NCBI RefSeq assembly: GCF_030287405.1
Contig: NZ_JASVVV010000004.1
Coordinates: 76,081-140,080 of the forward strand
Reading direction: 5' to 3'
Source: Halalkalicoccus sp. NIPERK01
GTDB lineage: Archaea > Halobacteriota > Halobacteria > Halobacteriales > Halalkalicoccaceae
DNA length: 64,000 nt
Part shown: piece after piece, positions 35,919 to 43,525 of the stretch
Position numbering within the stretch: the stretch's first letter is position 1
How the letters are laid out: each line of letters begins with the position of its first letter
Made by a program: the position numbers and the translations under genes
The notes under the pieces: generated by a model
Seen by the model: the letters and a program-made list of their open reading frames with translations, nothing else
Database searches by the model: none
What the model was told of the DNA's origin: nothing

Positions 35919-36755
35919 TCATCGGCCCAGAACCGCCCGTAGCGCGAACCCTGCGTTTTCCTTTCTCTCCATCAGTCGGCGGTAGAAATACGAGAGCCAC
36001 TTCCCGCCGTAGGGCGCGTACTGCCAGACCTCGTACTCGCGCGCGAGGTCGGTCTGGGCGTCCTCTCGCACCCCCATCAGCATCTGGATCTCGAAGGGCG
36101 TTCCGTGAGTATCGTGGAGTTCGCGCGCCCGGTCGATCATCACGGGGTCGTGGCTGCCGACCGCGATCCCGCCGTCGTAGGCCTCGAACATGTACTCGAG
36201 GTACTCCTCGTAGAGTTCGTTGACGCGCTCCCTGCCCTTGTGAGCGATCGCGGGCGGTTCGTCGTACGCGCCCTTGACCAGCCGTATCTTCCCGGGGACG
36301 TCGGCGAAGCGCTCGACGTCGTCGCGGGTGCGTTTGAGGTTCGCCTGCAGGCAGACGCCCATCCCCCCTCCTCGAGCCTCGACGAACTCCTCGAAGGCGT
36401 CGAGCGTCGCGTCCGTGGTGGTGTGGTCCTCCATGTCGAGCCAGACGAACCGGTCGTGTTCGTCCGCCACGTCGACGATCCCCCGGAGGTTGTCGCGGAA
36501 CCGGGCCTCGCTCACGCCGAGGCCGATCTGCGTGGGCTTGATCGAGATACAGGCGTCTACCCCCGCGTCGGCGAGGTCGGCGAGCAGCGCGGCGTAGGCC
36601 CGGGCGTCGTCGTCGGCCTCGACCGGGTCGTCGTAGTGCTCGCCGAGCAGGTTGAGGATGACCTTGACGTTCCGACTGTTGCACTCTCGGGCGTGTTCGA
36701 GGGCGGTCGCGGGGGTCTCCCCGGCGACGAAGCGGCGTGCGATCGGCGGGAGCAT
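35919..36755 (-). CDS. proline dehydrogenase
   Basis: A 278-residue TIM-barrel flavoprotein that oxidises proline to pyrroline-5-carboxylate. Markers are ISIKPTQIGLGVSE, FVWLDMEDHTTTDATLD, KIRLVKGAYDEPP with the FAD-contact Lys, FEIQMLMGVRED, and C-terminal YAPYGGKWLSYFYRRLMER with the arginines that hold the proline carboxylate. The length matches the short monofunctional (PutB-like) enzymes. No pyrroline-5-carboxylate dehydrogenase is next to it. Confidence 0.92.
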   Translation of the reverse strand: MLPPIARRFVAGETPATALEHARECNSRNVKVILNLLGEHYDDPVEADDDARAYAALLADLADAGVDACISIKPTQIGLGVSEARFRDNLRGIVDVADEHDRFVWLDMEDHTTTDATLDAFEEFVEARGGGMGVCLQANLKRTRDDVERFADVPGKIRLVKGAYDEPPAIAHKGRERVNELYEEYLEYMFEAYDGGIAVGSHDPVMIDRARELHDTHGTPFEIQMLMGVREDAQTDLAREYEVWQYAPYGGKWLSYFYRRLMERKENAGFALRAVLGR

Positions 36756-36843
36756 ACCCGTCCCTTCGGCGCGGCCGACTTTAATGGTGGACGTGCGCGA
36801 GCGAACCGTGGGACATTAAGCCGACGGACCGTTGCCTGTCGGT

Positions 36844-37389
36844 ATGGGTCCGCTCGAACTCCTCGTCGTCGCCTTCTGGGTGATGCTGCCCGCCTACGTC
36901 CCGAACAACGCCGCCGTCCTCGCGGGCGGGGGCGCGCCGATCGACGGCGGCCGAACGTGGAAGGGGCGGCGGATCCTCGGCGACGGGAAGACCTGGCGCG
37001 GGACGATCGTCGGCACGCTCGTCGGCGTGGGGGTCGCCTACGTGCTCAACGTCTTCCAGCCGACGGCCGTCTCCGCGCTCGGGTTCTCGGTGCCGACGTT
37101 CCCGCTCGCGGCCATGATCACCCTCCCGCTGGGCGCGATGCTCGGCGACATGACCGCCTCGTTCGTCAAGCGCCGCACCGGACGGAACCGGGGCGCGCCG
37201 CTCCCGGGCGTCGACCAACTCGACTTCGCGGTGATGGCGCTCGCGTTGACCGCGATCGTCGCCTGGGAGTGGTTCGTGGCCGTCTTCACCGTCGCGCTGC
37301 TCGTGGTCGTGCTGATCGTCACGCCGGTCCTCCACGTCGTCACGAACGTGCTGGCGTACCTCTTCGGGTTCAAACACGAACCCTGGTAA
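36844..37389 (+). CDS. carS: CDP-archaeol synthase
   Basis: A 181-residue integral membrane enzyme, with about four or five helices. It transfers CMP from CTP to digeranylgeranylglyceryl phosphate, making CDP-archaeol for polar lipid head groups. Diagnostic segments: MLPAYVPNNAAVLAGGG, GKTWRGTIVGTLVG, GAMLGDMTASFVKRR and LPGVDQLDFAVMAL with the catalytic-site Asp residues. ATG 36844 is preferred to an in-frame GTG-type start four codons upstream. Confidence 0.93.
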   Translation: MGPLELLVVAFWVMLPAYVPNNAAVLAGGGAPIDGGRTWKGRRILGDGKTWRGTIVGTLVGVGVAYVLNVFQPTAVSALGFSVPTFPLAAMITLPLGAMLGDMTASFVKRRTGRNRGAPLPGVDQLDFAVMALALTAIVAWEWFVAVFTVALLVVVLIVTPVLHVVTNVLAYLFGFKHEPW

Positions 37390-37488
37390 CTGCGGGAACC
37401 GCTCGTCGCGAAAACCGCCGAGGAGACCGCCCACGAGCGGACGTCAGCGATCGGCGAACTAAAGCCCCCGTCGGGAGAACCCCCCGCC

Positions 37489-37893
37489 ATGCGCTCGCTC
37501 GAACACGCGACGATCGGCGCGCTCTGTAGCGCGCTGGCCCTGTCCGTCCTCGCGCGCGGTCGCTCGCTCCCCGAAAAACTCGCGCTCTGGATCTACGGCC
37601 TGCTCCTCAGCGTGTTCATCGACCTCGATCACTTCGTCATCGCCCGCGCGAAGACCGGCAGTTGGTCGTACCTCACGCGGGCGGTTCGCCACCCCGTCTG
37701 GGCCTTCACCGACCAGACGGAGGTGTTTCCCGACCTGGATATGGCGCTCGAACGGCTGGCGAGCCACGTCGTCATCGGCGGCGCCCTCGTCGCCGTCCTC
37801 CGGCCGGTCAGCCGCCCCCTCGCGGCGTTCAGCGCCGTCGTCGTCTACGCGCACGTGCTGGCGGACCTCCTGCGGGAGCTAGACCTCGCCTGA
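37489..37893 (+). CDS. small polytopic membrane protein with DLDH motif
   Basis: A 134-residue protein with three or four hydrophobic segments. RSLEHATIGALCSAL, SVFIDLDHFVIARAK and ASHVVIGGALVAVL carry His/Asp residues arranged as in YdjM/DUF457-type membrane-bound putative hydrolases (a His early, DxDH, and a later His), but the protein is shorter. The assignment is tentative. Its end overlaps the convergent FkbM gene by 15 bases. Confidence 0.6.
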   Translation: MRSLEHATIGALCSALALSVLARGRSLPEKLALWIYGLLLSVFIDLDHFVIARAKTGSWSYLTRAVRHPVWAFTDQTEVFPDLDMALERLASHVVIGGALVAVLRPVSRPLAAFSAVVVYAHVLADLLRELDLA

Positions 37894-38727
37894 TGGGCGT
37901 TTCTTCGCCTTGATCAGGTACTCCGCGCGCCGGTCCTCGATGTGCTCGATCTCGAACCCGAGGTCCGCGAGCGACGCCTCGACGGCCGCGGGGCTCGACC
38001 CGTAGTCGGCGGGCGAGCGCCGCTGGTCGCTCTCGCGGTGGACCTCGCAGTAGACCAGCCGACAGTCCTCGTGGGCGAGCGATTCTGAGAGCCCCTCGAC
38101 GACCAGCGGTTCCGCGCCCTCGACGTCGATCTTCACGACGGTCGGCCGGGGAACCTCCCCCGCGGCGACCAACTCGTCGCCGGCCCGCGTCTCGATCGAA
38201 ACGGCGGCGGCCCCCGGATCCGTCGTGAGTGAGGGGGTCCCCTGCCAGCTGTCGCGCTCGCGCGCCGGGTTGTCGAGCGCCGCGGTCCCCGTCGAATCCG
38301 AGAGGGCGCACTCGAACACCCGCGGGGCGGTCCCGAGGGAGTCGAGGCGGCGGTGGAGAATCTCCCTGACGTCGGGGTTGGGTTCGAACGCGATCACGCG
38401 TCCGTCGTCGAGGACGGCGCTCGCGAAGCAGGTGTAAAAGCCACCGGCCGCGCCGACGTCCCAGAAGACGTCGTCCGAACGAAGCTCCGCGAGGAGGTCG
38501 GCCAGCATCCGCCCCTCGATGTCGAGGAATCGCCGGAGGAACCGTGCGTCCTCGCGGTCGTCGAGTCGAAACAGGACCGAGACGCCGCCGACCGTGACCG
38601 GACGCCGCCCGCGCGCCGCCCAGTAGCGATCGCTCGCCCGCCGACGGGCCGACCGGCCGGCCTTCCGGACGAGTTCGAAGACGTCCCCTTCCCACTGAAT
38701 CCCGGCCACTCTATCGTGGATGGCCAT
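37879..38727 (-). CDS. FkbM family methyltransferase
   Basis: A 282-residue S-adenosylmethionine-dependent methyltransferase. Motif I is FWDVGAAGGFYTCFASAVL, motif II VIAFEPNPDVREIL, and the FkbM hallmark TVVKIDVEGAEPLVVEGL follows near residue 210. FkbM enzymes O-methylate sugars or polyketides, so a role in surface glycan modification is plausible. ATG 38727 is 25-27 bases from a TTTATAT box, giving a leaderless start and excluding the long upstream open frame. Confidence 0.88.
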   Translation of the reverse strand: MAIHDRVAGIQWEGDVFELVRKAGRSARRRASDRYWAARGRRPVTVGGVSVLFRLDDREDARFLRRFLDIEGRMLADLLAELRSDDVFWDVGAAGGFYTCFASAVLDDGRVIAFEPNPDVREILHRRLDSLGTAPRVFECALSDSTGTAALDNPARERDSWQGTPSLTTDPGAAAVSIETRAGDELVAAGEVPRPTVVKIDVEGAEPLVVEGLSESLAHEDCRLVYCEVHRESDQRRSPADYGSSPAAVEASLADLGFEIEHIEDRRAEYLIKAKKRPSGEV

Positions 38728-38750
38728 CGTCGACGGTACTACAGTGGGAG

Positions 38751-38757
38751 ATATAAA
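38751..38757 (-). promoter_or_regulatory. TATA element of the FkbM methyltransferase gene
   Basis: On the minus strand GTGTTTATATCTCC lies about 26 bases before ATG 38727. Confidence 0.6.
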
Positions 38758-38849
38758 CACACGTGTGTCGTGTTGGGTGGGCTTCACGAGCGGGGAGCGC
38801 GGTATCGGCTCTACCGGCCGTCGGGCGTCACGGCGGGTCGACGCCGCTC

Positions 38850-38940
38850 GCCGCTCACTCGCAAAATCTGGACCAAAAAACAGGAAGTCAGCCCTCGAAA
38901 CCGTCCTCGAACCGGAAGGTGCCGTCCCGCTGGACGACCT
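38850..38940 (-). repeat. duplicated 3' end of the aminopeptidase gene (copy 1, degenerate)
   Basis: About 91 bases that repeat 38971-39061 at an offset of 121. Read on the minus strand they encode VVQRDGTFRFEDGFEG and a stop, one residue different from the real aminopeptidase C-terminus, and then the same T-rich tail (GTTTTTTGGTCC) with GCGAGTGAGCGGC. It is a gene-end fragment with no start of its own, left by a local duplication. It also carries the putative terminator. Confidence 0.85.
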
Positions 38941-38970
38941 GCTCCCACCTTTTGTCTCGTTCGCGGCATA

Positions 38971-39061
38971 GCCGCTCACTCGCAAAATCTGGACCAAAAG
39001 GCAGGAGTTCAGCCCTCGAATCCGTCCTCGAACCGGAACGTCCCGTTTCGCTGGACGACCT
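38971..39061 (-). repeat. copy 2 of the 91-bp repeat (true aminopeptidase 3' end)
   Basis: This covers the last 16 or so codons of the aminopeptidase, its stop at 39009 and about 38 bases of downstream T-rich sequence. Differences from copy 1 are scattered, mostly single bases, so the duplication is not brand new. Confidence 0.85.
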
Positions 39062-40094
39062 CGCCGTCGACCTCGATTCTGGAGTCCTCGCCCATGTCGA
39101 TGATCATGTCGACGTGGACCGCGCTCTCGTTGGCCTCGTTGTCCTCGCCCACACACTCGTCGTAGGCCATCCCGACCGCCATGTGGACCGTGTCGCCCAT
39201 CTTCTCGTCGAACAGCATGTTGTAGGTGAAGCGGTCGATGTCGCGGTTCATCCCGATTCCCAACTCCCCGAGTCGGCGCGCGCCTTCGTCGGTGTTCAGC
39301 ACCTCGGTGAGGAGGTCCTCGTTCTGGCCCGCCGAGTGCTCGATCACCTCGCCACCCTCGAACTCGAGGGAGACGTCGGTGATCTCGCGACCCTGGTGGT
39401 ACAGCGGTTTGTCGAAGAGGACCGAGCCCTCGACGCTGTCGGGAACGGGTGCGGTGAAGACCTCTCCCCCCGGTAGGTTCTTCTCGCCGTAGTCGTTGAG
39501 CGTGGTGTTGCCCGCGATACTCATCGTTACATCCGTTCCCTCGCCCGAGACGATCCTGACCTCCTCGGCGGGGTCGAGGATCTCGACCATCCGAGCCTGG
39601 AACTCGCGCTGTTCGTCCCAGTCCTTGTTGATCGCGTCCCAGACGAAGTTCTCGTAGGCCTCGGTGCTCATCCCCGCCAGTTGGGCGTTCGCGGGCGCGG
39701 GGAACTGCGTGAGACACCACCGCTTCGAGAGGCGCTCCTGTCTGATGGGCTGTTGGGCCACCGAGTAGGCGGCGGTGGTCTCGGGGTCGACGTCGCTCGT
39801 CTCGGTGGCGTTCTCGTTGGCCCGCAGGTGGATGAACGCGTCCGTCTCCTCCATCAGCGCCCGCTCGTGGCTCGGCGTCTCGAACTCCGCCGAGGAACGC
39901 AGGAAGGCCCGCTGGACGCGCTCGTCGGCGGAGAGCGAGATCGGGTTCGCGCCGCGATCGCCCAGCACCTCGAAGAGCGCGACCACCAGGTCGCTCGCGA
40001 CGGCGGGCGCGCTGACGATGACGTTGTCGCCCTCCTCGATGTCGGTGGAGTGCTCGACGATGATCTCTGCGTGTTCGCGGATGCGCGGGTCCAT
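39009..40094 (-). CDS. M29 family aminopeptidase (thermophilic metalloprotease)
   Basis: A 361-residue protein with the peptidase M29 pattern: EHAEIIVEHSTDIEEGDNV at the N-terminus, ADERVQRAFLRSSAE, SVLFDKPLYHQGREI, a metal-region EFEGGEVIEHSAGQNEDLL with Glu residues, RRLGELGIGMNRDIDRFT, GDTVHMAVGMAYDE and SAVHVDMIIDMGEDSRIEVDG with the His-x-Asp metal ligands. M29 enzymes cut N-terminal residues using two metals. ATG 40094 is selected. The 3' end is duplicated downstream. Confidence 0.9.
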   Translation of the reverse strand: MDPRIREHAEIIVEHSTDIEEGDNVIVSAPAVASDLVVALFEVLGDRGANPISLSADERVQRAFLRSSAEFETPSHERALMEETDAFIHLRANENATETSDVDPETTAAYSVAQQPIRQERLSKRWCLTQFPAPANAQLAGMSTEAYENFVWDAINKDWDEQREFQARMVEILDPAEEVRIVSGEGTDVTMSIAGNTTLNDYGEKNLPGGEVFTAPVPDSVEGSVLFDKPLYHQGREITDVSLEFEGGEVIEHSAGQNEDLLTEVLNTDEGARRLGELGIGMNRDIDRFTYNMLFDEKMGDTVHMAVGMAYDECVGEDNEANESAVHVDMIIDMGEDSRIEVDGEVVQRNGTFRFEDGFEG

Positions 40095-40244
40095 ATCGGG
40101 ACTGGAGGGCGGCCGACCAAACCCGTTTGGGTTCGGTACAGCAGCGAGAGGACGCCGAACCGGACCGGAAGCGGGAGGAGGATCGGCGGCAGATCCCGCG
40201 AGCGAGACGGGCAGGGTTTTGCCCGCCGGTCCCGAAGCCGGCGT

Positions 40245-41261
40245 ATGATCGACCTGCGAAGCGACACGGTGACGCGACCCGACGACCGGATGCGCGAGGC
40301 CGCCCGGGAGGCCGAGGTGGGCGACGACGTCTACCGCGAGGACCCCACGGTGAACGAACTCGAACGACGGGCGGCCGACGTAGTGGGAAAGGAGGCGGCG
40401 CTGTACGTCCCGACGGGGACGATGGGCAACCAGGTCGCGGTGCGCACGCACACCGAACGCGGCCAGGAGGTGCTCGCGGAACGCGAGAGCCACGTCGTGA
40501 AGTGGGAACTCGGCGGGATGGCCCAGCTCTCGGGCCTGCAGGTGCGCACGATCGACGGCGACGACCGCGGCGTCGTCGCGCCCGAACAGGTGCGGGAGGG
40601 CTACGTCGCGGAGGACCTCCACCGGCCGGGGACCGGCCTGCTCGCGCTCGAGAACACCCACAACAGCAAGGGCGGGGCGGCGATCGAGGCAGAGGTGATC
40701 GCGGCCGCGGCCGAGGCGGCCCACGGCCTCGGTGTGCCGGTCCACCTCGACGGCGCGCGGGTGTTCAACGCCGCGGCGGCGCTCGGAACGGACGTGAAGG
40801 AGCTCGTCGACCCGGTCGACTCGGTGATGTTCTGTCTCTCGAAGGGGCTGGGCGCGCCCGTCGGCTCGATGCTCGCCGGGAGCGAGGGGTTCGTCGAGCG
40901 GGCGCGACGCAACAGGAAACTGTTCGGCGGCGGGATGCGCCAGGCGGGGATCATCGCCGCGCCCGGCCTGCTGGCGCTCGAGAACCGCCACCGGCTGGAC
41001 GAGGACCACGAGAACGCCCGCCGGCTCGCGGCCGGGCTCGACGGGATCGCGGGACTCTCGGTCCCCGAACCGGAGACGAACATCGTGCTGGTCGACTGCG
41101 AGGGGACCGACCACACCGCCGAGGAGTTCCTCGCGGCCTGCGAAGCGGAGGGCGTCCTCGGGGTCGCGTTCGGCGAGTACCGGGTCAGGTTCTGCACGCA
41201 CCGGGACGTCGCGAACGGAGACGTCGAGAAGGCGATCGCGGCGGTCGAGCGGGCGCTCTAG
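40245..41261 (+). CDS. low-specificity threonine aldolase (PLP-dependent)
   Basis: A 338-residue fold-type I PLP enzyme beginning MIDLRSDTVTRPDDRM, the hallmark N-terminus of the family. The Schiff-base Lys lies in MFCLSKGLGAPVGSML, and the substrate His region is LLALENTHNSKGG; VHLDGARVFNAAAAL holds the Asp that contacts the pyridine nitrogen. It splits threonine or allo-threonine into glycine and acetaldehyde. The stop shares the tetranucleotide CTAG with a convergent mini-gene. Confidence 0.92.
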   Translation: MIDLRSDTVTRPDDRMREAAREAEVGDDVYREDPTVNELERRAADVVGKEAALYVPTGTMGNQVAVRTHTERGQEVLAERESHVVKWELGGMAQLSGLQVRTIDGDDRGVVAPEQVREGYVAEDLHRPGTGLLALENTHNSKGGAAIEAEVIAAAAEAAHGLGVPVHLDGARVFNAAAALGTDVKELVDPVDSVMFCLSKGLGAPVGSMLAGSEGFVERARRNRKLFGGGMRQAGIIAAPGLLALENRHRLDEDHENARRLAAGLDGIAGLSVPEPETNIVLVDCEGTDHTAEEFLAACEAEGVLGVAFGEYRVRFCTHRDVANGDVEKAIAAVERAL

Positions 41262-41389
41262 CGCCGCCCGCTCTCGAAGCCGTCCCGGAAGCCGAACAGC
41301 ACCTTCCGGACGAACAGGTACGAGCCGCCGACGAAGAAGACCAGGATCCCGACGAAGACGAGGTAGACGGGATCGATCTCGATGAACAT
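41258..41389 (-). CDS. single-span membrane mini-protein (43 aa)
   Basis: A 43-residue ORF: MFIEIDPVYLVFVGILVFFV then GGSYLFVRKVLFGFRDGFES. One hydrophobic helix and a positively charged cytoplasmic tail. It ends on CTAG shared with the convergent aldolase. Small size and tight packing fit the many membrane mini-proteins of haloarchaea; unproven. Confidence 0.5.
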   Translation of the reverse strand: MFIEIDPVYLVFVGILVFFVGGSYLFVRKVLFGFRDGFESGRR

Positions 41390-41502
41390 ACCCCCCTATC
41401 GGGGACCGGGGGAAAGAGCGTTTCGGCCGACGGGGACGACTTAGTTCGCCTGCAGTCGCCGACACAACCGCTTACTGATCCCTCGGCACAACGTCGGATG
41501 TC

Positions 41503-41925
41503 ATGGACCACGACACCTTCATCGGCGAGGTACAGAACCGTGCCGAACTGGCGTCCCGAGGCGAGGCGCTCAGCGCGACGCGGGCGACGTTCCAGACGCT
41601 CGCCGAGCGGATCGATGAGGGGCAGGCGACGAACATCGCCGCCCAGCTCCCCGACGAACTCGCCCGAATCATCGAGGAGGAGGCCGATACCACCGAGTCG
41701 TTCGGCTTCCAGGAGTTCGTCGGCCGTGTCGCCGAGCGCGACGAGAACCTCGGCAGCGAGGACGACGACCGCTCGGCGGCAGCGCTCCACGCCCGCGCCG
41801 TGATCGACGTACTCGACGAGGCCGTCACCGAAGGACAGATAGAGGACCTCCGCGATCAGCTCCCCGGGGAGTACGACGACCTCTTCGAACTCGCCGAGGC
41901 CGACGGGGCCCCCGGCCAGCCCTAG
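41503..41925 (+). CDS. DUF2267 protein
   Basis: A 140-residue acidic helical protein: MDHDTFIGEVQNRAELASRG, then ATRATFQTLAERIDEGQATNIAAQLPDELA and a second similar half, RAVIDVLDEAVTEGQIEDLRDQLPGEYDDLF. This matches DUF2267, a two-fold repeat of helical bundles common in haloarchaea and bacteria, of unknown function. The stop shares CTAG with the convergent phosphoesterase gene. Confidence 0.88.
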   Translation: MDHDTFIGEVQNRAELASRGEALSATRATFQTLAERIDEGQATNIAAQLPDELARIIEEEADTTESFGFQEFVGRVAERDENLGSEDDDRSAAALHARAVIDVLDEAVTEGQIEDLRDQLPGEYDDLFELAEADGAPGQP

Positions 41926-42425
41926 AGGGAGAACTCCTCTACGACGGTTCCGTCGGGCCGACGGAGCCGTCCGCGGACCCCGTCTCGAGTGGCTTCGAGT
42001 TCCGCGTGCCCGGGGCGGTTGCCCCGCGGTTGTGCGTGGCTCCCGGGGTTCAGCAACAGGAGGTCGTCGGTCCGCGTGACGCCCGGGCGGTGGCTGTGGC
42101 CCGAGATCACGAGGTCCGCGCCGCGTTCGCGCCCGAACATCGCGAGTCCCGTGGGGCCGCCGTCCCGACGGTGGGTGAGGGCGATCCGCAGGCCCTCCCA
42201 CTCCAGCGTTCGGGCCGCGGGGAGGCGCTCGCGGACCGCCGCGGCGTCGGCGTTGCCGTGGACGGCGTCGAGACGGGCCGCCTCCTCGTGGAACGCATCC
42301 AGCGCGGAGACGGTCGTGAAGTCGCCGGCGTGGACGACGCGCTCCGCCTCCCGCACCGCGTCGAGCGTTCGACCGGCGAGGGCGTGACCCTCGGTGCTGT
42401 GGGTGTCGGAGACGACGGTGAGCAT
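41922..42425 (-). CDS. metallophosphoesterase (YfcE/MJ0936 type)
   Basis: A 167-residue calcineurin-like phosphoesterase. The metal motifs are in order: SDTHS (D-x-H), HAGDFTT (GD), HGNADA (GN), LTHRRDGG (H) and ISGHSHRPGV (GH-x-H). The short form is close to YfcE/MJ0936, which hydrolyse simple phosphodiesters in the cytoplasm with Mn or Ni. ATG 42425 (MLTVVSDTHS) is evident from the motif position. Confidence 0.9.
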   Translation of the reverse strand: MLTVVSDTHSTEGHALAGRTLDAVREAERVVHAGDFTTVSALDAFHEEAARLDAVHGNADAAAVRERLPAARTLEWEGLRIALTHRRDGGPTGLAMFGRERGADLVISGHSHRPGVTRTDDLLLLNPGSHAQPRGNRPGHAELEATRDGVRGRLRRPDGTVVEEFSL

Positions 42426-42537
42426 ACCCCCACTCGAACGCGAACGGTGCTGTAGGTTTCGCCCGTAGCGACCGGCGTCCGGGGCGGCGTCGGAGCGTAC
42501 CCCAAACGGCATTACCCCCCGACGAGTAGCGGGTTCG

Positions 42538-43488
42538 ATGGCAGGAGAGAGCGTCGGCGTGGTGCTGGCCGCGTTGGTGGCGAACGGGGCGATCGCGGGG
42601 CTGAAGTTCGGCGGCTTCCTGCTGACCGGGAGCCCCGCGATGCTCGCGGAGACGTACCACTCGGTCTCCGATACGGGCAACCAGGTGTTCCTCCTGGTCG
42701 GGATCTACTACGGCCGGCAGGACCGGAACCGGTCGCACCCGTTCGGCTACGGCAAGGCCGAGTTCTTCTACAGCTTCCTCGTGAGCGTCCTGCTGTTCGG
42801 GATCGCGGGCTGGGAGAGCGCGAAGGGCGGATACGAGGCGCTCGTCCACGGCGAGGCCCACCTCACCGAGGGGTCGATCACCCTGCTCGGGACTACCGTG
42901 CCGGGGGTCTACGTCAACTACGCCGTGTTGCTCGGCGCGATCGCCTTCGAGACGTACGCCTTCCTGAAGGCCCGCGCGGCGATGCGCGCCGAGATCGACC
43001 AACGGGGCTGGAGCGGCTACCGCGAGGCGTTCAAGAAGACCAGCCGGACCACGGTGCTGACGGCGCTGACCGAGGACACGGTCGCGCTCGCGGGCCTCGG
43101 AATCGCGCTCGCGGGGATCTACCTCACCCGCGTCACCGGCAACCCCGTCTACGACGGGGCGGCGGCGCTGTTGATTGGGCTGCTGTTGATGGGTTTCGCG
43201 CTCGCGCTGGCCTGGGAGAACAAGCGCCTGTTGATCGGCGAGAGCCTCCCGAAGGCCGACGAACAACGCCTGCGCGAGGTGATCGCCGGCTGGGACGGGG
43301 TCCGCGAGGTCGCCGGGTTCCGGAGCGTCCACTTCGGGCCGGAGTACGTGCTCGTGGCCGCCGACGTCGGGTTCGATTCGGACCTGAACGGCGACGAGAT
43401 CGACGAGCGCGTCGGCGGGATGGAGCGGGCGCTCCAGGGGGTGAACGACAGCGTCAAGAGCGTCTACATCGAGCCCCAGACGGCCTGA
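42538..43488 (+). CDS. cation diffusion facilitator family transporter
   Basis: A 316-residue transporter with about six helices. Helix 2 carries MLAETYHSVSDTGNQVFLL, with the His-x3-Asp arrangement used for metal binding in CDF proteins, and helix 5 ends in VLTALTEDTVALAGL with Glu-Asp in place of the usual H/D-x3-D pair. After the last helix, a C-terminal cytoplasmic domain (residues about 235-316) resembles the CDF dimerisation domain. Export of Zn, Mn or a similar ion in exchange for protons is expected. Confidence 0.9.
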   Translation: MAGESVGVVLAALVANGAIAGLKFGGFLLTGSPAMLAETYHSVSDTGNQVFLLVGIYYGRQDRNRSHPFGYGKAEFFYSFLVSVLLFGIAGWESAKGGYEALVHGEAHLTEGSITLLGTTVPGVYVNYAVLLGAIAFETYAFLKARAAMRAEIDQRGWSGYREAFKKTSRTTVLTALTEDTVALAGLGIALAGIYLTRVTGNPVYDGAAALLIGLLLMGFALALAWENKRLLIGESLPKADEQRLREVIAGWDGVREVAGFRSVHFGPEYVLVAADVGFDSDLNGDEIDERVGGMERALQGVNDSVKSVYIEPQTA

Positions 43489-43496
43489 TCCGAGCG

Positions 43497-43504
43497 TTTT
43501 TATC
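43497..43504 (+). promoter_or_regulatory. TATA element of the XPD-like helicase gene
   Basis: TTTTATCC sits about 25 bases before the GTG at 43526, which supports GTG as the leaderless start. Confidence 0.6.
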
Positions 43505-43525
43505 CGATCAGGACCCAGGATCGGT

